The notes: a model not told the origin generated them from the sequence alone. 64,000 nt of DNA from Pandoraea terrae (GCF_902459695.1 NZ_CABPRZ010000006.1:1-64000), one strand, 5' to 3'. Shown: positions 38,271 to 46,952, counted from the stretch's first letter. Made by a program: numbers and translations.

Positions 38271-38855
38271 ATGAGCACGTTCACCATTCCCGACGAGAAC
38301 GTCGTCAGTTGCGGCGACATGAGCTGCGAGTTCCTCGTCAATCCCATCCCTCGCCCCAAGCCGCCCGCGATCAAGGTCAACACCACTCCCGAGAACCGGG
38401 AGATCGTCTTTGTCGACAACAACAAGCCGAACTCGATCGCGATTCTGCGCGGTGCGCAAGCGATTCTGCGCGCGCGTGGCGTGCCGGTGCGCGAGGAGAT
38501 CAAGGTCAAGCTGAACGCGAGCATCTCGCTCGACGAGGCAGAGCTGAACGACCTTGTGTCCCGAGGCGGACTCATCTTTTGCGGCGTATCGGACTGCGGG
38601 AGCTGCTCGGCGAGCAGCGCGCTCGACTCGATCCTACTGCAGCAGCGAGGCGCCGCGGGCGTCGCGGTCCTGACCCGGCCGTTCTCGTCGCAACTGGAGC
38701 GCGTCGGCACGTACTACGAGACCGACAGGCCGGTTCCGCTTGTCGTCCTGGACCACCCGATGCAAAACCTCAGTCCGGACGAGATCATGGCTCGTTCTAC
38801 AGCGCTCGCCGATAGTGCGCAGGCGATCCTGGAGTCGGTGGAGAAGTCAGCATGA
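38271..38855 (+). CDS. UGSC family protein, cysteine form
   Basis: This 194-residue protein belongs to the UGSC family, named for a Sec-Gly-Ser-Cys motif. Here the motif is Cys109-Gly-Ser-Cys112 (FCGVSDCGSCS), so cysteine replaces selenocysteine; the codon is TGC, not TGA. A CxxC-like redox centre is implied but the reaction is unknown. The C-terminal half (VAVLTRPFSSQ, VPLVVLDHPMQNLSPDEI) is family-like. Its stop overlaps the next start by 4 bp. Confidence 0.8.
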   Translation: MSTFTIPDENVVSCGDMSCEFLVNPIPRPKPPAIKVNTTPENREIVFVDNNKPNSIAILRGAQAILRARGVPVREEIKVKLNASISLDEAELNDLVSRGGLIFCGVSDCGSCSASSALDSILLQQRGAAGVAVLTRPFSSQLERVGTYYETDRPVPLVVLDHPMQNLSPDEIMARSTALADSAQAILESVEKSA

Positions 38856-39922
38856 GCCCGGCGCTGGCAATTCACACGATCGGCCTGAACTTGCCGGAGT
38901 CCCGGTCGGTGACCGAGCTGGCAGCGGCGGTGGGCGGCGATGTAGAGTCGTATACTGGCTGGCCCCGCATCCGCCTTGGCGGAGACGAAGACCATCCCGG
39001 CACGCTCGCGTCTCGAGCGCTCACTGTCGCGCTTGAGCAGGCCGGTGTTTCCGCGTCAGAGCTCAAGATCGTTGTCTCCACCGGAATGTCACGCGAGTAT
39101 CTCGGCTCATGGTCCTGCGCCGCGGAGGTGATGCGCCAGCATGGCATTCCGAGCACCTGCCTGCCGCTCGACATCTCGTGCGGCTGTCTGGCGACTTTGT
39201 CGGCGCTCTCGCTTGTGCAGGGATGGCTTGCGGCCCAGGGCGGAGGGTATGCCGCGATCGTTGCCGGCGAACGCCTCAGCGGCACGGTCGACCGTACGGA
39301 CAATTCGGCCCAGCACCTGTGGCCCTACGGAGACGGCGGCTCTGCGCTCATCGTCGGCGTCGGCACCGGCACACCGGCACTGTGGCATCTGGCGTCGACG
39401 GGGTTCTCCAGCCACGCTCCCTTTGCCGGCCTCCTGCGCGTCGAATACGGCGGTACCCGACATCCCGTGCCACCTGTCGGCGCGACAAATTACCGCCGCT
39501 TCCAGCCGGTCAAGCTCTCCGAGCTGCGCGAGGCGTACGTCGAGGGGTATAAGAACGCATTTGCCAGAGCGTTCGAAGGCACGTCGGCCAGACCTGAGCG
39601 CGTCGTATGCAACCAAATGTCGCCCAACTTCCTGCCTTCGATCGCCGAGCTCGCCGGCGTCCCGCTCGAGCGCGTGGTGGTGACGGGCAATGACGCCGGG
39701 CACGTTGGAGCCGTGGACCTTGGTATTGGGCTGAGGCGCCTGGTCGACGAGCGTCATACCGACTGCCCGATCGCACTCGGGGCGAGCACCCCGTTCGCGT
39801 TCGGCGCTGCGATGCTAGTGCCCGCCGGCAGGACATCGCGGACGAACCCGGCTTCCAGGGTCTCTCCGGACCGAGGATCCGACCGGCCGCCACTCACTCC
39901 GATCGCTCTTACGCCGGCTTAA
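38852..39922 (+). CDS. Beta-ketoacyl synthase III-like thiolase-fold protein
   Basis: This 356-residue protein has the thiolase fold of KAS III (FabH) relatives. Cys112 in LDISCGCLA aligns with the FabH nucleophile. GERLSGTVDRTDNSAQ and YGDGGSALIVG are typical, and the C-terminal GNDAGHVGAVDLGIGL replaces the usual GNTSAAS loop, so the catalytic His/Asn set looks altered. In this setting it may condense or cleave acyl-CoA thioesters rather than start fatty acid synthesis. The start overlaps the UGSC gene (ATGA), showing tight coupling. Confidence 0.82.
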   Translation: MSPALAIHTIGLNLPESRSVTELAAAVGGDVESYTGWPRIRLGGDEDHPGTLASRALTVALEQAGVSASELKIVVSTGMSREYLGSWSCAAEVMRQHGIPSTCLPLDISCGCLATLSALSLVQGWLAAQGGGYAAIVAGERLSGTVDRTDNSAQHLWPYGDGGSALIVGVGTGTPALWHLASTGFSSHAPFAGLLRVEYGGTRHPVPPVGATNYRRFQPVKLSELREAYVEGYKNAFARAFEGTSARPERVVCNQMSPNFLPSIAELAGVPLERVVVTGNDAGHVGAVDLGIGLRRLVDERHTDCPIALGASTPFAFGAAMLVPAGRTSRTNPASRVSPDRGSDRPPLTPIALTPA

Positions 39923-40049
39923 GCATCGGCCAGGGGTCCAGCGCCTCAAGCAGCTCGCGCATCATCACCTCTGTGAGCGCGTTGAGCTGCTCCTGCCGAT
40001 TCAGGGTGATGGCGAGGACGCCGTCTGAAAACTCGCATATCGAACGAGC
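39909..40049 (-). pseudogene. N-terminal scrap of an enoyl-CoA hydratase gene
   Basis: The minus strand reads FSDGVLAITLNRQEQLNALT and EVMMRELLEALD, the standard opening of crotonase-fold proteins, then stops after PWPMLKPA. No start codon is evident and the remaining 200 residues are absent. It overlaps the 3' end of the KAS III gene by 14 bp. Confidence 0.6.
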
Positions 40050-40080
40050 GCCCCGTCCGGTGCATGGCACGGCGCGAGCA

Positions 40081-40575
40081 TTACCGGCACTCGGATTTGA
40101 TGAACTCGAAGTGCTGCTTTATCTCCGGGGTGAACACGGCAAGCTCGACGTACGCCGCCCCCATAGCCGGCGAGCGGATGTACGCGTAATCACCTGCCTC
40201 CGGAATCGCGATCCGGAAGACAGCTTCGATGCCGTTGGCGGCATAGTCCTGCAAGGCCTTCTCGATGTTGTCGACCTCGATGCAGATGTGATGAAGGCCC
40301 GGGCCATGAGTCCGCAGGAAATCGTCATACGGGTTGTCGTCCCCTGACACGGGGGCAATGATCTCAATCTGCATGTCGCCGGCGTAGCTCAGCGACAGGT
40401 CCACTTCGAAGCAGACGGGAATGCCGCGGTAGCTGGTTCGGGCCGGGTCGGTCCTGTAGCCGGTGTTGCGGATCCACTTCTTGATGCCGAGCTGTCTGCT
40501 CAGCGCGTCCTCCATCGCGGCGAGGTCTTGCGTCACGTATGCGATCTGTATCGGCACCGCGTTTCTGCTCATCAT
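40081..40575 (-). CDS. VOC family (glyoxalase/bleomycin-resistance fold) protein
   Basis: This 164-residue metal-dependent enzyme has a fold used by glyoxalase I, methylmalonyl-CoA epimerase and extradiol dioxygenases. VQ-type strand PIQIAYVTQDLAAMEDALSR opens the first module, and GPGLHHICIEVDNIEKAL the second, with a likely metal His in LHHI and a Glu in AYVELAVF. QIEIIAPVSGDDNPYDDFLR is typical of the methylmalonyl-CoA epimerase-like branch. GGAG is 5 nt from the ATG at 40575. Confidence 0.85.
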   Translation of the reverse strand: MMSRNAVPIQIAYVTQDLAAMEDALSRQLGIKKWIRNTGYRTDPARTSYRGIPVCFEVDLSLSYAGDMQIEIIAPVSGDDNPYDDFLRTHGPGLHHICIEVDNIEKALQDYAANGIEAVFRIAIPEAGDYAYIRSPAMGAAYVELAVFTPEIKQHFEFIKSECR

Positions 40576-40857
40576 GGCCTCTCCTTCGTCGGCGTTCACG
40601 CCATCGCTTCAATCGGTGCATACGCCAGCGGCCGCGTGTCCGCTCTGCGCATCACCACGTAGTTATGAAATTTCGACCAACTTGTTCAGGGTCGTGGCCA
40701 TGTTCCACATGAGCCCCGGCCACGCCGAGACGTACCAATGCACTAGGGTGAACACCAAGTGCATTTCTCACATTTGAATAACGGGTGCGACATTGCGCAT
40801 ATAGACATGGAATTTGAAGAGGTTCGATCGCGCGCACGAAGGCGTCGCCCCTCGTGT

Positions 40858-41091
40858 TCAGATCCTTGTCGTACAAGTCTGCCGGGCTCTGGGCGGGAAC
40901 ACACACCAAGCGCCGTCTTCGTGGCGGAAGAAGGCAATGGTCAGCGGGCCGGCCATTCGTAACACTTCGACGGAAACATAACGCACACCATTTGCAGTGC
41001 GCCCGAACCGCGTGCCCCCCAATTGCCTCTCCGGCGACGGCCCGAGCCATTTGTCAATTAGCGAACGCAAGGAGGTTTTCCCGGTATCCAT
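40858..41091 (-). CDS. Small hypothetical protein, paralogue A (LRSLIDKW family)
   Basis: The 77-residue protein contains LRSLIDKWLGPSPERQ, RYVSVEVLRMAGPLTIAFF and RHEDGAWCVFPP. The same pattern (LRSIFDKWAG ... FFFCHDDGTWHVFPP) occurs in the gene at 50327, so the two are diverged paralogues, which supports both being real. It reads like one small alpha/beta domain. AAGGTG precedes the ATG. Function unknown. Confidence 0.6.
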   Translation of the reverse strand: MDTGKTSLRSLIDKWLGPSPERQLGGTRFGRTANGVRYVSVEVLRMAGPLTIAFFRHEDGAWCVFPPRARQTCTTRI

Positions 41092-41129
41092 GTTCTACAC
41101 CTTAATGCCGCGTATAACGTAAAGCTCAG

Positions 41130-41396
41130 TACTTCAGCATCTCTTTTGTAACTCGGCAGCTTCCTCAGTTACTCGTCCTTCCGGCTAGTCCTCGGGGGTC
41201 CCATCGGGATCACATCGAACCTGTGGCGGCCGCATGAAGCAAACAGCGGCTCCACGCGCGACCAATGCTCAAGCGGCGAACACGCCGGTTTAGCCCGTGG
41301 CGCCGCACATGACGGCGCGGCCATACATGTGAACATTCGACGTAATCGCAGCCAGTCGCCCATTACGTTGGCGACACACTCGTCCGGCCGAACCAC
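41130..41396 (-). pseudogene. Decayed ORF, copy B of a duplicated unknown gene
   Basis: The frame MVRPDECVANVMGDWLRL to HRFDVIPMG aligns with copy A at 36661 (RANQCVVNVA-WLRV; FKFDLIAME). A frame change then leads into GRVTEEAAELQKR, matching GRVSEDAAEITE of copy A. Nucleotide similarity runs from CAGCATCT past the operator. Each copy has different defects. Confidence 0.5.
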
Positions 41397-41420
41397 TGGC
41401 CGTCTTGTCCGCCAAGCTTT

Positions 41421-41437
41421 ACTGTCATTGTGTCAGT
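41421..41437. promoter_or_regulatory. Operator palindrome, site 5
   Basis: ACTGTCATTGTGTCAGT, flanked by TTT and AAA, has one mismatch to the right-arm consensus. It sits 25 bp upstream of decayed copy B, exactly as site 3 sits upstream of copy A. Confidence 0.65.
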
Positions 41438-41841
41438 AAAATTGAGGATGCGCAAGCGTCACCGGGGCTCGCTGCACCCCGGACTTTCCCGCAGTCCCGC
41501 CCCCGGTCATCCGCCCCGCAGTCTCCACGACCATGGCCGCAGTGAGCACGTGAATGTAGCCGCCACGCATTTCGCCCCCGTGGCGCCGTCTTTGCCGCGC
41601 GCCACCGTGACTCGCCAAGCACGATCGGGCGAAGTAGGACGGAATGTCGGCGATCCAACCGCCCATCGCATGGTCGAGCAATACGAAGCGCGTGCGCGCG
41701 GTGAACCGCCCTCTCCGTCGCCCGGCACGCGGACCGAAGCACTGACATGCGCCCAATCCGCTGGCTCGATCCCGCCGCACGAGCGCGCGGAAACGAGGAT
41801 CTGGCGATTGGTCTCGGGCACGACGATTGCTTGAGACATAG
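41433..41841 (-). pseudogene. Possible decayed gene divergent from the quinone-reductase-like gene
   Basis: From an ATG at 41841, 10 bp from operator site 6, the minus strand reads MSQAIVVPETNRQILVSARS and on to SVRVPGDGE. After a frame change it continues FTARTRFVLLDHAMGGWIAD. Each half looks protein-like, but no single frame spans the region and I know no family. Confidence 0.3.
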
Positions 41842-41850
41842 AGTCATTAC

Positions 41851-41867
41851 TGTCATAATGACAGTAC
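41851..41867. promoter_or_regulatory. Operator palindrome, site 6 (perfect)
   Basis: ACTGTCATAATGACAGT is a perfect palindrome with 8-bp arms and one central base (9-bp arms counting the flanking T and A). It is the best match to the consensus, 84 bp upstream of the ATG at 41952. Confidence 0.8.
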
Positions 41868-41951
41868 CGCACGAGGAACACAACGCCGCCGACCGGCTCC
41901 GTGACTTCGCCCTCGCAAGCCGCGGTTTACACCCTGATGAATGGAGACACT

Positions 41952-42962
41952 ATGACCGACCTGAATCGCCAATGGCGCGTGGCCACAATCCCGGAGGAGC
42001 ACCTCGCCGCGTCAAACTTCGTCCTGGAGACTGCCAATCGACCCGAGCCGTCAGAAGGCCAGGCGCTGTGTCGCGTGCTGCTGATCTCGATCGATGCGGC
42101 AGGCCGTGCGTGGTTCAAGTCCGATACCTACCGCCGCGCCCTGCGCGCCGGCGACGTGATGCCGGGCTTCGCAATCGGGCAAGTGGTCGAGAGCCGCTGT
42201 GACGGCCTCTCCCCGGGTGACATCGTCACAGGCGATCTCGGCTGGCAGGAGTACGCCGCCGTCGATGCGTCCCGACTCGAGCGCATCGCGCCCACGCGAC
42301 CGCTGCCGAACTACCTCAGCGTGCTCGGCATCACCGGGCTGACCGCTTACTTCGGACTGCTGGAGGCGGGCGAGACCAAGCGTGGGGAGACGGTGGTGGT
42401 CTCCGCGGCCGCCGGCGCGACTGGCACCATCGTCGGTCAGATCGCCAAGCTCCACGGCTGCCGCGTGGTGGGCATTTGCGGTAGCGAAGAGAAGCAGCAG
42501 TGGCTCACAAACAGCCTAGGCTTCGACGCGGCGGTCAGCCATCGCGATCCCTCGCTACGCGATGCGCTTCGCAAAGCCTGTCCCGACGGCGCCAACGTTT
42601 ACTTCGACAACGTCGGTGGCCCCACGCTGGACGCCATGCTGAGCACCATGGCTCACGGCGGACGCATCGTCTGCTGTGGCGCGGTGTCGCAGTACGACAC
42701 GCGCGGTTTCGCCGCCGGGCCACGTGGCGTTCCCGGGCTCCTGGTCCTCAAGAGCCTGACGATGCGCGGATTCCTCCTGTGGGACTATATCGATCGCTAC
42801 CCGGAGGGGCTCAAGGTGCTCGAAGGCTGGCTCGCGGATGGGTCGCTGAAACCGAGCGAAGATATTCTCGAGGGTCTCGAAACTGCGCCCGAGGGGCTCG
42901 TCGGCTTGCTGAATGGGGCGAACTTCGGCAAGCGGATGATCCGAGTCGCGAACCCTGCCTGA
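41952..42962 (+). CDS. NADP-dependent oxidoreductase, MDR family (quinone reductase/PTGR-like)
   Basis: This 336-residue zinc-free medium-chain reductase resembles the leukotriene B4 dehydrogenase/CurA group that reduces the C=C of enones or enoyl groups with NADPH. The nucleotide-binding segment VVVSAAAGATGTIVGQIAK is at 148-166, and YFDNVGGPTLDAML is the group's hallmark. No zinc-ligand Cys cluster is seen. GGAG lies before the ATG at 41952. The operator at 41851 should control it. Confidence 0.92.
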   Translation: MTDLNRQWRVATIPEEHLAASNFVLETANRPEPSEGQALCRVLLISIDAAGRAWFKSDTYRRALRAGDVMPGFAIGQVVESRCDGLSPGDIVTGDLGWQEYAAVDASRLERIAPTRPLPNYLSVLGITGLTAYFGLLEAGETKRGETVVVSAAAGATGTIVGQIAKLHGCRVVGICGSEEKQQWLTNSLGFDAAVSHRDPSLRDALRKACPDGANVYFDNVGGPTLDAMLSTMAHGGRIVCCGAVSQYDTRGFAAGPRGVPGLLVLKSLTMRGFLLWDYIDRYPEGLKVLEGWLADGSLKPSEDILEGLETAPEGLVGLLNGANFGKRMIRVANPA

Positions 42963-42981
42963 ACGAGGCACGCCACTTCAA

Positions 42982-43031
42982 CGCACGTCGTCGGGACTTC
43001 CCAAGTGCTGAGAAGGTCCCGACGACGTGCG
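42982..43031. terminator. Long inverted repeat between convergent genes
   Basis: A 16-bp perfect inverted repeat CGCACGTCGTCGGGAC / GTCCCGACGACGTGCG with an 18-nt loop lies between the convergent reductase and phosphotransferase genes. There is no T run, so a rho-independent terminator of classical form is not shown; a bidirectional transcript-end hairpin is likely. Confidence 0.6.
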
Positions 43032-43065
43032 GCTCGTAGTCGGGCAGCAGCTGCCTTTCCAAGAA

Positions 43066-44127
43066 TCAGGTCGATTGTGTCGCCCAGCACGTGCGCGCTC
43101 CAGCGATAATCGCCTCAGCGCGTTGCAGCAGCCCGACCGCGGCGCGGTGTAGCAAATCGCCGGTGGCCTTGTCCGCTTTGCCCGCGCAGGCACGGGCGTG
43201 CGTGCCTTCAAGCACGATGCCGAGCTTGAAGCAGGCGAGGACCGTGTACCAATCGATCGCCGTGAGGTCGCGCGTGGAGCGGGCGGTGTAGCGCTCGATC
43301 AGCTCGGCCGGCGCCGGCAGGCCGCCGGCTGCGCCGAGCACATGTGCGGCCGCGGGGGATGGGTTCTCAGAGTCCGGCCACGTCGCCAGCAGCCAGCCGA
43401 GGTCGAGCAGCGGATCACCGATGGTGCACATCTCCCAATCGACGATCGCGGCGACCGCAGGCGAGTCCTGGGCGAACATCAGGTTGGCAAGGTGGAAGTC
43501 ACCGTGCACGATACCCGGCGTCCACGACGTGGGGACGCGGGCCTCGAGCCAGTCCGCGATCTCGGCAACGGCGGGGAGCTCAGAACCGGGGTAGCCATCG
43601 TGGCGCTTGTAGGACTCAAGCTCGCCGAGCCAGCGTGCAACCTGGCGCGTCAGGAAGCCTTCGGGACGGCCTAGGTCGCCGAGCCCGACCCGCTCGTGGT
43701 CGACGGCGTGAAGGGCGGCCAGCGCATCAACGGCCGAATATCCCATCGCATGACGCACGGCGGCGTCGGATGCGTGCAAGTCAGGCAAGGCCACAGTGGC
43801 GTTGAAGCCGTCAACCGGCTTCATCAGATAGAAGACCGCACCACCGAGCACCTGCTCGTCCTTACAGGCTGCCACGATCTGCGGGCAGGGCACCTCGGTT
43901 CGAGACAGGGACTCGAGCACGCGGATCTCGCGGCGCAGCGCATCGTTGCTGTGCGGGCGCAGGTGTCGCGGGCCGCGCCTCAGCACGTAGTTGCTGCCGC
44001 CGCGCCGAAAGCGCAGCATCACGTTCTGCGTCCCACCGCCGATCGGCTGCACATCCTCAACGGGACCGCCCGGCAAGCCGGCCGAGTCCATCCAGCGCGT
44101 CACCGCGCCAAAATCGATTTCAGTCAT
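43066..44127 (-). CDS. Aminoglycoside phosphotransferase-fold kinase (ACAD10/11 N-domain-like)
   Basis: This 353-residue kinase-fold protein has the Brenner motif IVHGDFHLANLMF with catalytic Asp210 and the metal-binding Asp230 in AIVDWEMCTIGDP. It matches the phosphotransferase domain found fused to acyl-CoA dehydrogenases in ACAD10/ACAD11, where it phosphorylates 4-hydroxyacyl-CoA to allow its breakdown. A role on hydroxyacyl-CoA made after Baeyer-Villiger cleavage fits the context (inferred). It is divergent from the acyl-CoA ligase, sharing operator site 7. The ATG at 44127 is the family-like start. Confidence 0.9.
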   Translation of the reverse strand: MTEIDFGAVTRWMDSAGLPGGPVEDVQPIGGGTQNVMLRFRRGGSNYVLRRGPRHLRPHSNDALRREIRVLESLSRTEVPCPQIVAACKDEQVLGGAVFYLMKPVDGFNATVALPDLHASDAAVRHAMGYSAVDALAALHAVDHERVGLGDLGRPEGFLTRQVARWLGELESYKRHDGYPGSELPAVAEIADWLEARVPTSWTPGIVHGDFHLANLMFAQDSPAVAAIVDWEMCTIGDPLLDLGWLLATWPDSENPSPAAAHVLGAAGGLPAPAELIERYTARSTRDLTAIDWYTVLACFKLGIVLEGTHARACAGKADKATGDLLHRAAVGLLQRAEAIIAGARTCWATQST

Positions 44128-44242
44128 TGGTGATAATCGTCTCAAGCAGTTTTGCGACCTTCGCGCGCGCACGTCAGCCTCGCCGTGGATTCGGCGGCTC
44201 TCCAGAATTTCCACTTCCCAGTCCAAGCATGGTAGCATTATT

Positions 44243-44259
44243 ACTGGCATTTTGACAGT
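44243..44259. promoter_or_regulatory. Operator palindrome, site 7
   Basis: ACTGGCATTTTGACAGT, extended as TTACTGGCATTTTGACAGTAA, lies in the divergent gap 25 bp before the acyl-CoA ligase ATG and 115 bp before the phosphotransferase ATG. It could regulate both. Confidence 0.75.
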
Positions 44260-44284
44260 AACTAGAAAGAACTGGAGACAAGCA

Positions 44285-46090
44285 ATGGCCAGCACCGGAT
44301 CGACCCGCGCGGTCGACGCCCTCACCTTGGATGAGGCCCTGCGGCGAACAGCACGCGACTACCCTGATTTCGTGGCGGTGCGCACGCTCGACGATAGCGT
44401 GTCACTGACCTGGGCCACCCTCCTGCGTCGCGTCGAGGCGGTCGCACGCGGACTGGGCGCGCTCGGCGTCGGACGGGGTGGAACGGTCGCGATCATGATG
44501 GGCAACCGCCCGGAGTTCCACATCGTCGATCTCGCCGCGGTCACGCTCGGCGCCACGCCGTTCTCGATCTACCTCACCGCCCCCGTCGAGCAGATCCGGT
44601 ACTTGCTCACAGATGCTGCGCCCGATGTGGCGATTGTCGAGGCGGCTTTGCTGCCGATGCTAATGGAAGCGAGCAAGGACCTGCCTGGGCCCAAGCATGT
44701 GGTCGTGGTCGACGCGCCAGCTTCCGGCGGTACCATCGCCCTTGCAGATCTCGAGCAGTCGGCTCCCGACTTCGACCTCGCCGCCGCCGCGGCTGATATA
44801 AGCCCGGACGTCCCCGCGACGCTGATCTATACCTCCGGCACGACCGGGTCGCCGAAGGGCGTGCAGTTGTCGCACCGCAACATCATGGCCGCGACGCGGG
44901 CAGTGGAGGAAGTCGTCGGCCTCGCCTCAGGCTTCCGTGTCATCTCCTGGCTCCCCGCAGCGCACATCGCCGAGCGGATCGCGCACCACTATATCCCGGT
45001 GGTCTACGCCGGTTCCGTGACCTGTTGCCCCAACCCGCGTGAGATACTTTCGTATCTCCCGCAGGTGCGGCCGACCTGGTTCTTGGCGGTGCCGAGAGTC
45101 TGGGAAAAGCTCAAGGCTGGCCTGGAAGCGAAGCTGGCCGCCCAGCCCGAAGCGCAGCGCCTCCCGATGCAGCAGGCCATCCAGGCGGCAATCGAGCGCG
45201 TGCGCCTGCGCCAGCGCGGCGAGCCCGTGCCGGCAGAGCTCGAGGCGACGGTCGCAGAGGCGGATAGGGAACTATTCTCCGGACTGCGCAAGATGCTCGG
45301 CCTCGATCAGGCCAGCGCGGTCCACGTGGGCGCGGCGCCCACACCTGTTGCGGTCATCGAGTACTTCCACGCGCTCGGACTGGAGCTTACCGAGGGCTGG
45401 AGCCTCTCGGAGACCTGCGCCGCCGGCACGTGCAACCGGCCGGGCAAGGTCAGAATCGGTACGGTCGGGACGCCATCGCCGGGATTGGAGCTGAAGCTCG
45501 AGCCCGACGGAGAAATCCTCGTCCGCGGCGAATACGTTATGCTCGGCTACCGCAACGCGCCCGACAAGACTGCCGAAGCGATCGACGCCGACGGCTGGTT
45601 CCACACCGGCGACATCGGCACGCTGGATGAGGACGGCTACCTCAGGATCGTCGACCGCAAAAAGGAACTCATCATCAACGCGATGGGTAAGAACATGTCG
45701 CCGGCGCACATCGAGGCGACCCTCAAGAGCACCAGCCTGCTCATCGGGCAGGCCGTCTGCATCGGCGAAGGCAGGCCCTACAATACGGCGCTGATCGTGC
45801 TCGACCCGGACTACGCCCCGCAATGGGCAGCGCAGCGTGGGATTGAGGGGACGGCGCTCAATGAGCTTGCCCATGTTGACCAGGTCCGGCGCGCCGTCGA
45901 GGCCGCGGTGCAGGAGGCGAACGGGCGGCTCGCCCGAGTGGAGCAGATCAAGCGGTTCACGATCGTGCCCGGCGACTGGCTGCCGGGCGGCGACGAACTG
46001 ACACCGACGATGAAGCTCAAGCGCAAGGCGATTGCGGACAAGTACGAGAACGAGATCGAGGCGATGTATTCCGAAGGAGCTGGCGGTTAA
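44285..46090 (+). CDS. Long-chain-type acyl-CoA ligase (AMP-binding)
   Basis: This 601-residue enzyme activates a carboxylic acid to its CoA thioester through an acyl-adenylate. The phosphate-binding loop YTSGTTGSPKG is at 182-192, and the adenylation motifs GWSLSETCA, GWFHTGDIGTLDEDGYL and RIVDRKKELIINAMGKN are intact, as is the C-terminal Lys region PTMKLKRK. It belongs to the FadD15-like long-chain group, which includes steroid and terpenoid-acid ligases. GGAG is 7 nt before the ATG. Confidence 0.93.
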   Translation: MASTGSTRAVDALTLDEALRRTARDYPDFVAVRTLDDSVSLTWATLLRRVEAVARGLGALGVGRGGTVAIMMGNRPEFHIVDLAAVTLGATPFSIYLTAPVEQIRYLLTDAAPDVAIVEAALLPMLMEASKDLPGPKHVVVVDAPASGGTIALADLEQSAPDFDLAAAAADISPDVPATLIYTSGTTGSPKGVQLSHRNIMAATRAVEEVVGLASGFRVISWLPAAHIAERIAHHYIPVVYAGSVTCCPNPREILSYLPQVRPTWFLAVPRVWEKLKAGLEAKLAAQPEAQRLPMQQAIQAAIERVRLRQRGEPVPAELEATVAEADRELFSGLRKMLGLDQASAVHVGAAPTPVAVIEYFHALGLELTEGWSLSETCAAGTCNRPGKVRIGTVGTPSPGLELKLEPDGEILVRGEYVMLGYRNAPDKTAEAIDADGWFHTGDIGTLDEDGYLRIVDRKKELIINAMGKNMSPAHIEATLKSTSLLIGQAVCIGEGRPYNTALIVLDPDYAPQWAAQRGIEGTALNELAHVDQVRRAVEAAVQEANGRLARVEQIKRFTIVPGDWLPGGDELTPTMKLKRKAIADKYENEIEAMYSEGAGG

Positions 46091-46159
46091 TTGTGGCTGC
46101 GCTGCGCGGCCTCGAGGCCGATGACCTCTACCGGCTGCGCGAGGCAGGCGCTCTTCTCT

Positions 46160-46813
46160 TCAGCGGCCTGCCGACGACGGACGCGCCGCTGTCGGATCGA
46201 GGACCTTGGGCACGACCGTTCGCGCGATCGTGAGCAGCGTCTCGACAAGCAGCACCAGCACGTCGTCGCGCGTGAGCCGCTCGCGCCGCAGCCATTCGTC
46301 CACCGCAGTCTCGCACGACGCCTGGAAAGTATGGATCAGCCCGCGCGCTGGACGGGTGGCACCTCCCGGCAGCTCGAGCAGATCGGCCAGGCGGCCCGCC
46401 CACGCCTCCCTGCCGTCCGCCAGGATAGCCTCGATCTCGCGGTCGCTGTTGATAGGGCCCGACTCGGAAATCGTAATGAAGGTGCCGCGATTCTGCCAGA
46501 CGATGTCCAGCCAGTTGTCGATGATGTGGTGCACCTCCTCCTCAAGCGGTCGACGCGTTCGAGACACCGGCGGGAGGGGCGGCAATCTGGCGAAGTTCTT
46601 GATGACTTCGACGTAGAGATCGCGCTTGGTACCGAAGTGGTAGTTGAGGTTTGCCCTGCCGATCTCCGCAGCATCGGCGATATCACCCATCGAGACATCG
46701 GAATACGGCCGCTTCGAGAACAGCTGCTGGGCGACATCGATGATCAGTTGGCGGCGCGCGTCTGCGTTCAACCGAACGCGACGACGTACAGGAGGCGGGG
46801 TCACGTCAGACAT
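46160..46813 (-). CDS. TetR-family transcriptional repressor
   Basis: This 217-residue regulator has an N-terminal helix-turn-helix (VSMGDIADAAEIGRANLNYHF, quoted to the recognition helix, about 40-60) and a ligand-binding C-terminal domain (FITISESGPINSDREIEAIL; LVLLVETLLTIARTVVP). It is the only TetR gene in the window. A weak copy of the regional palindrome lies 139 bp upstream (46953), consistent with autoregulation. I infer that it binds the eight palindromes and is released by a pathway acyl-CoA. GGGAGG precedes the ATG. Confidence 0.92.
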   Translation of the reverse strand: MSDVTPPPVRRRVRLNADARRQLIIDVAQQLFSKRPYSDVSMGDIADAAEIGRANLNYHFGTKRDLYVEVIKNFARLPPLPPVSRTRRPLEEEVHHIIDNWLDIVWQNRGTFITISESGPINSDREIEAILADGREAWAGRLADLLELPGGATRPARGLIHTFQASCETAVDEWLRRERLTRDDVLVLLVETLLTIARTVVPKVLDPTAARPSSAGR

Positions 46814-46952
46814 GCCACGCCTCCCATCGAAGGTATTGTCCTGCCGTCGATACCTCTCTCAGCGCGCGGTCGGCTTGCTCGGCAGCGATACCCGGACCAC
46901 CTCGCGCAGAGCATTGAACAAGAAAAAGTGTCTTCCATCTGCGTTCATCCTT

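Noticed and set aside
38574-38610. Selenocysteine insertion at the UGSC motif
   Set aside because: The motif codon is TGC and no in-frame TGA occurs, so the protein is an ordinary Cys form.
46094-46231. Short plus-strand frame after the acyl-CoA ligase (AALRGLEADDLYRLREAG)
   Set aside because: It looks mildly protein-like but overlaps the well-supported TetR 3' end and has no family match or clear start.
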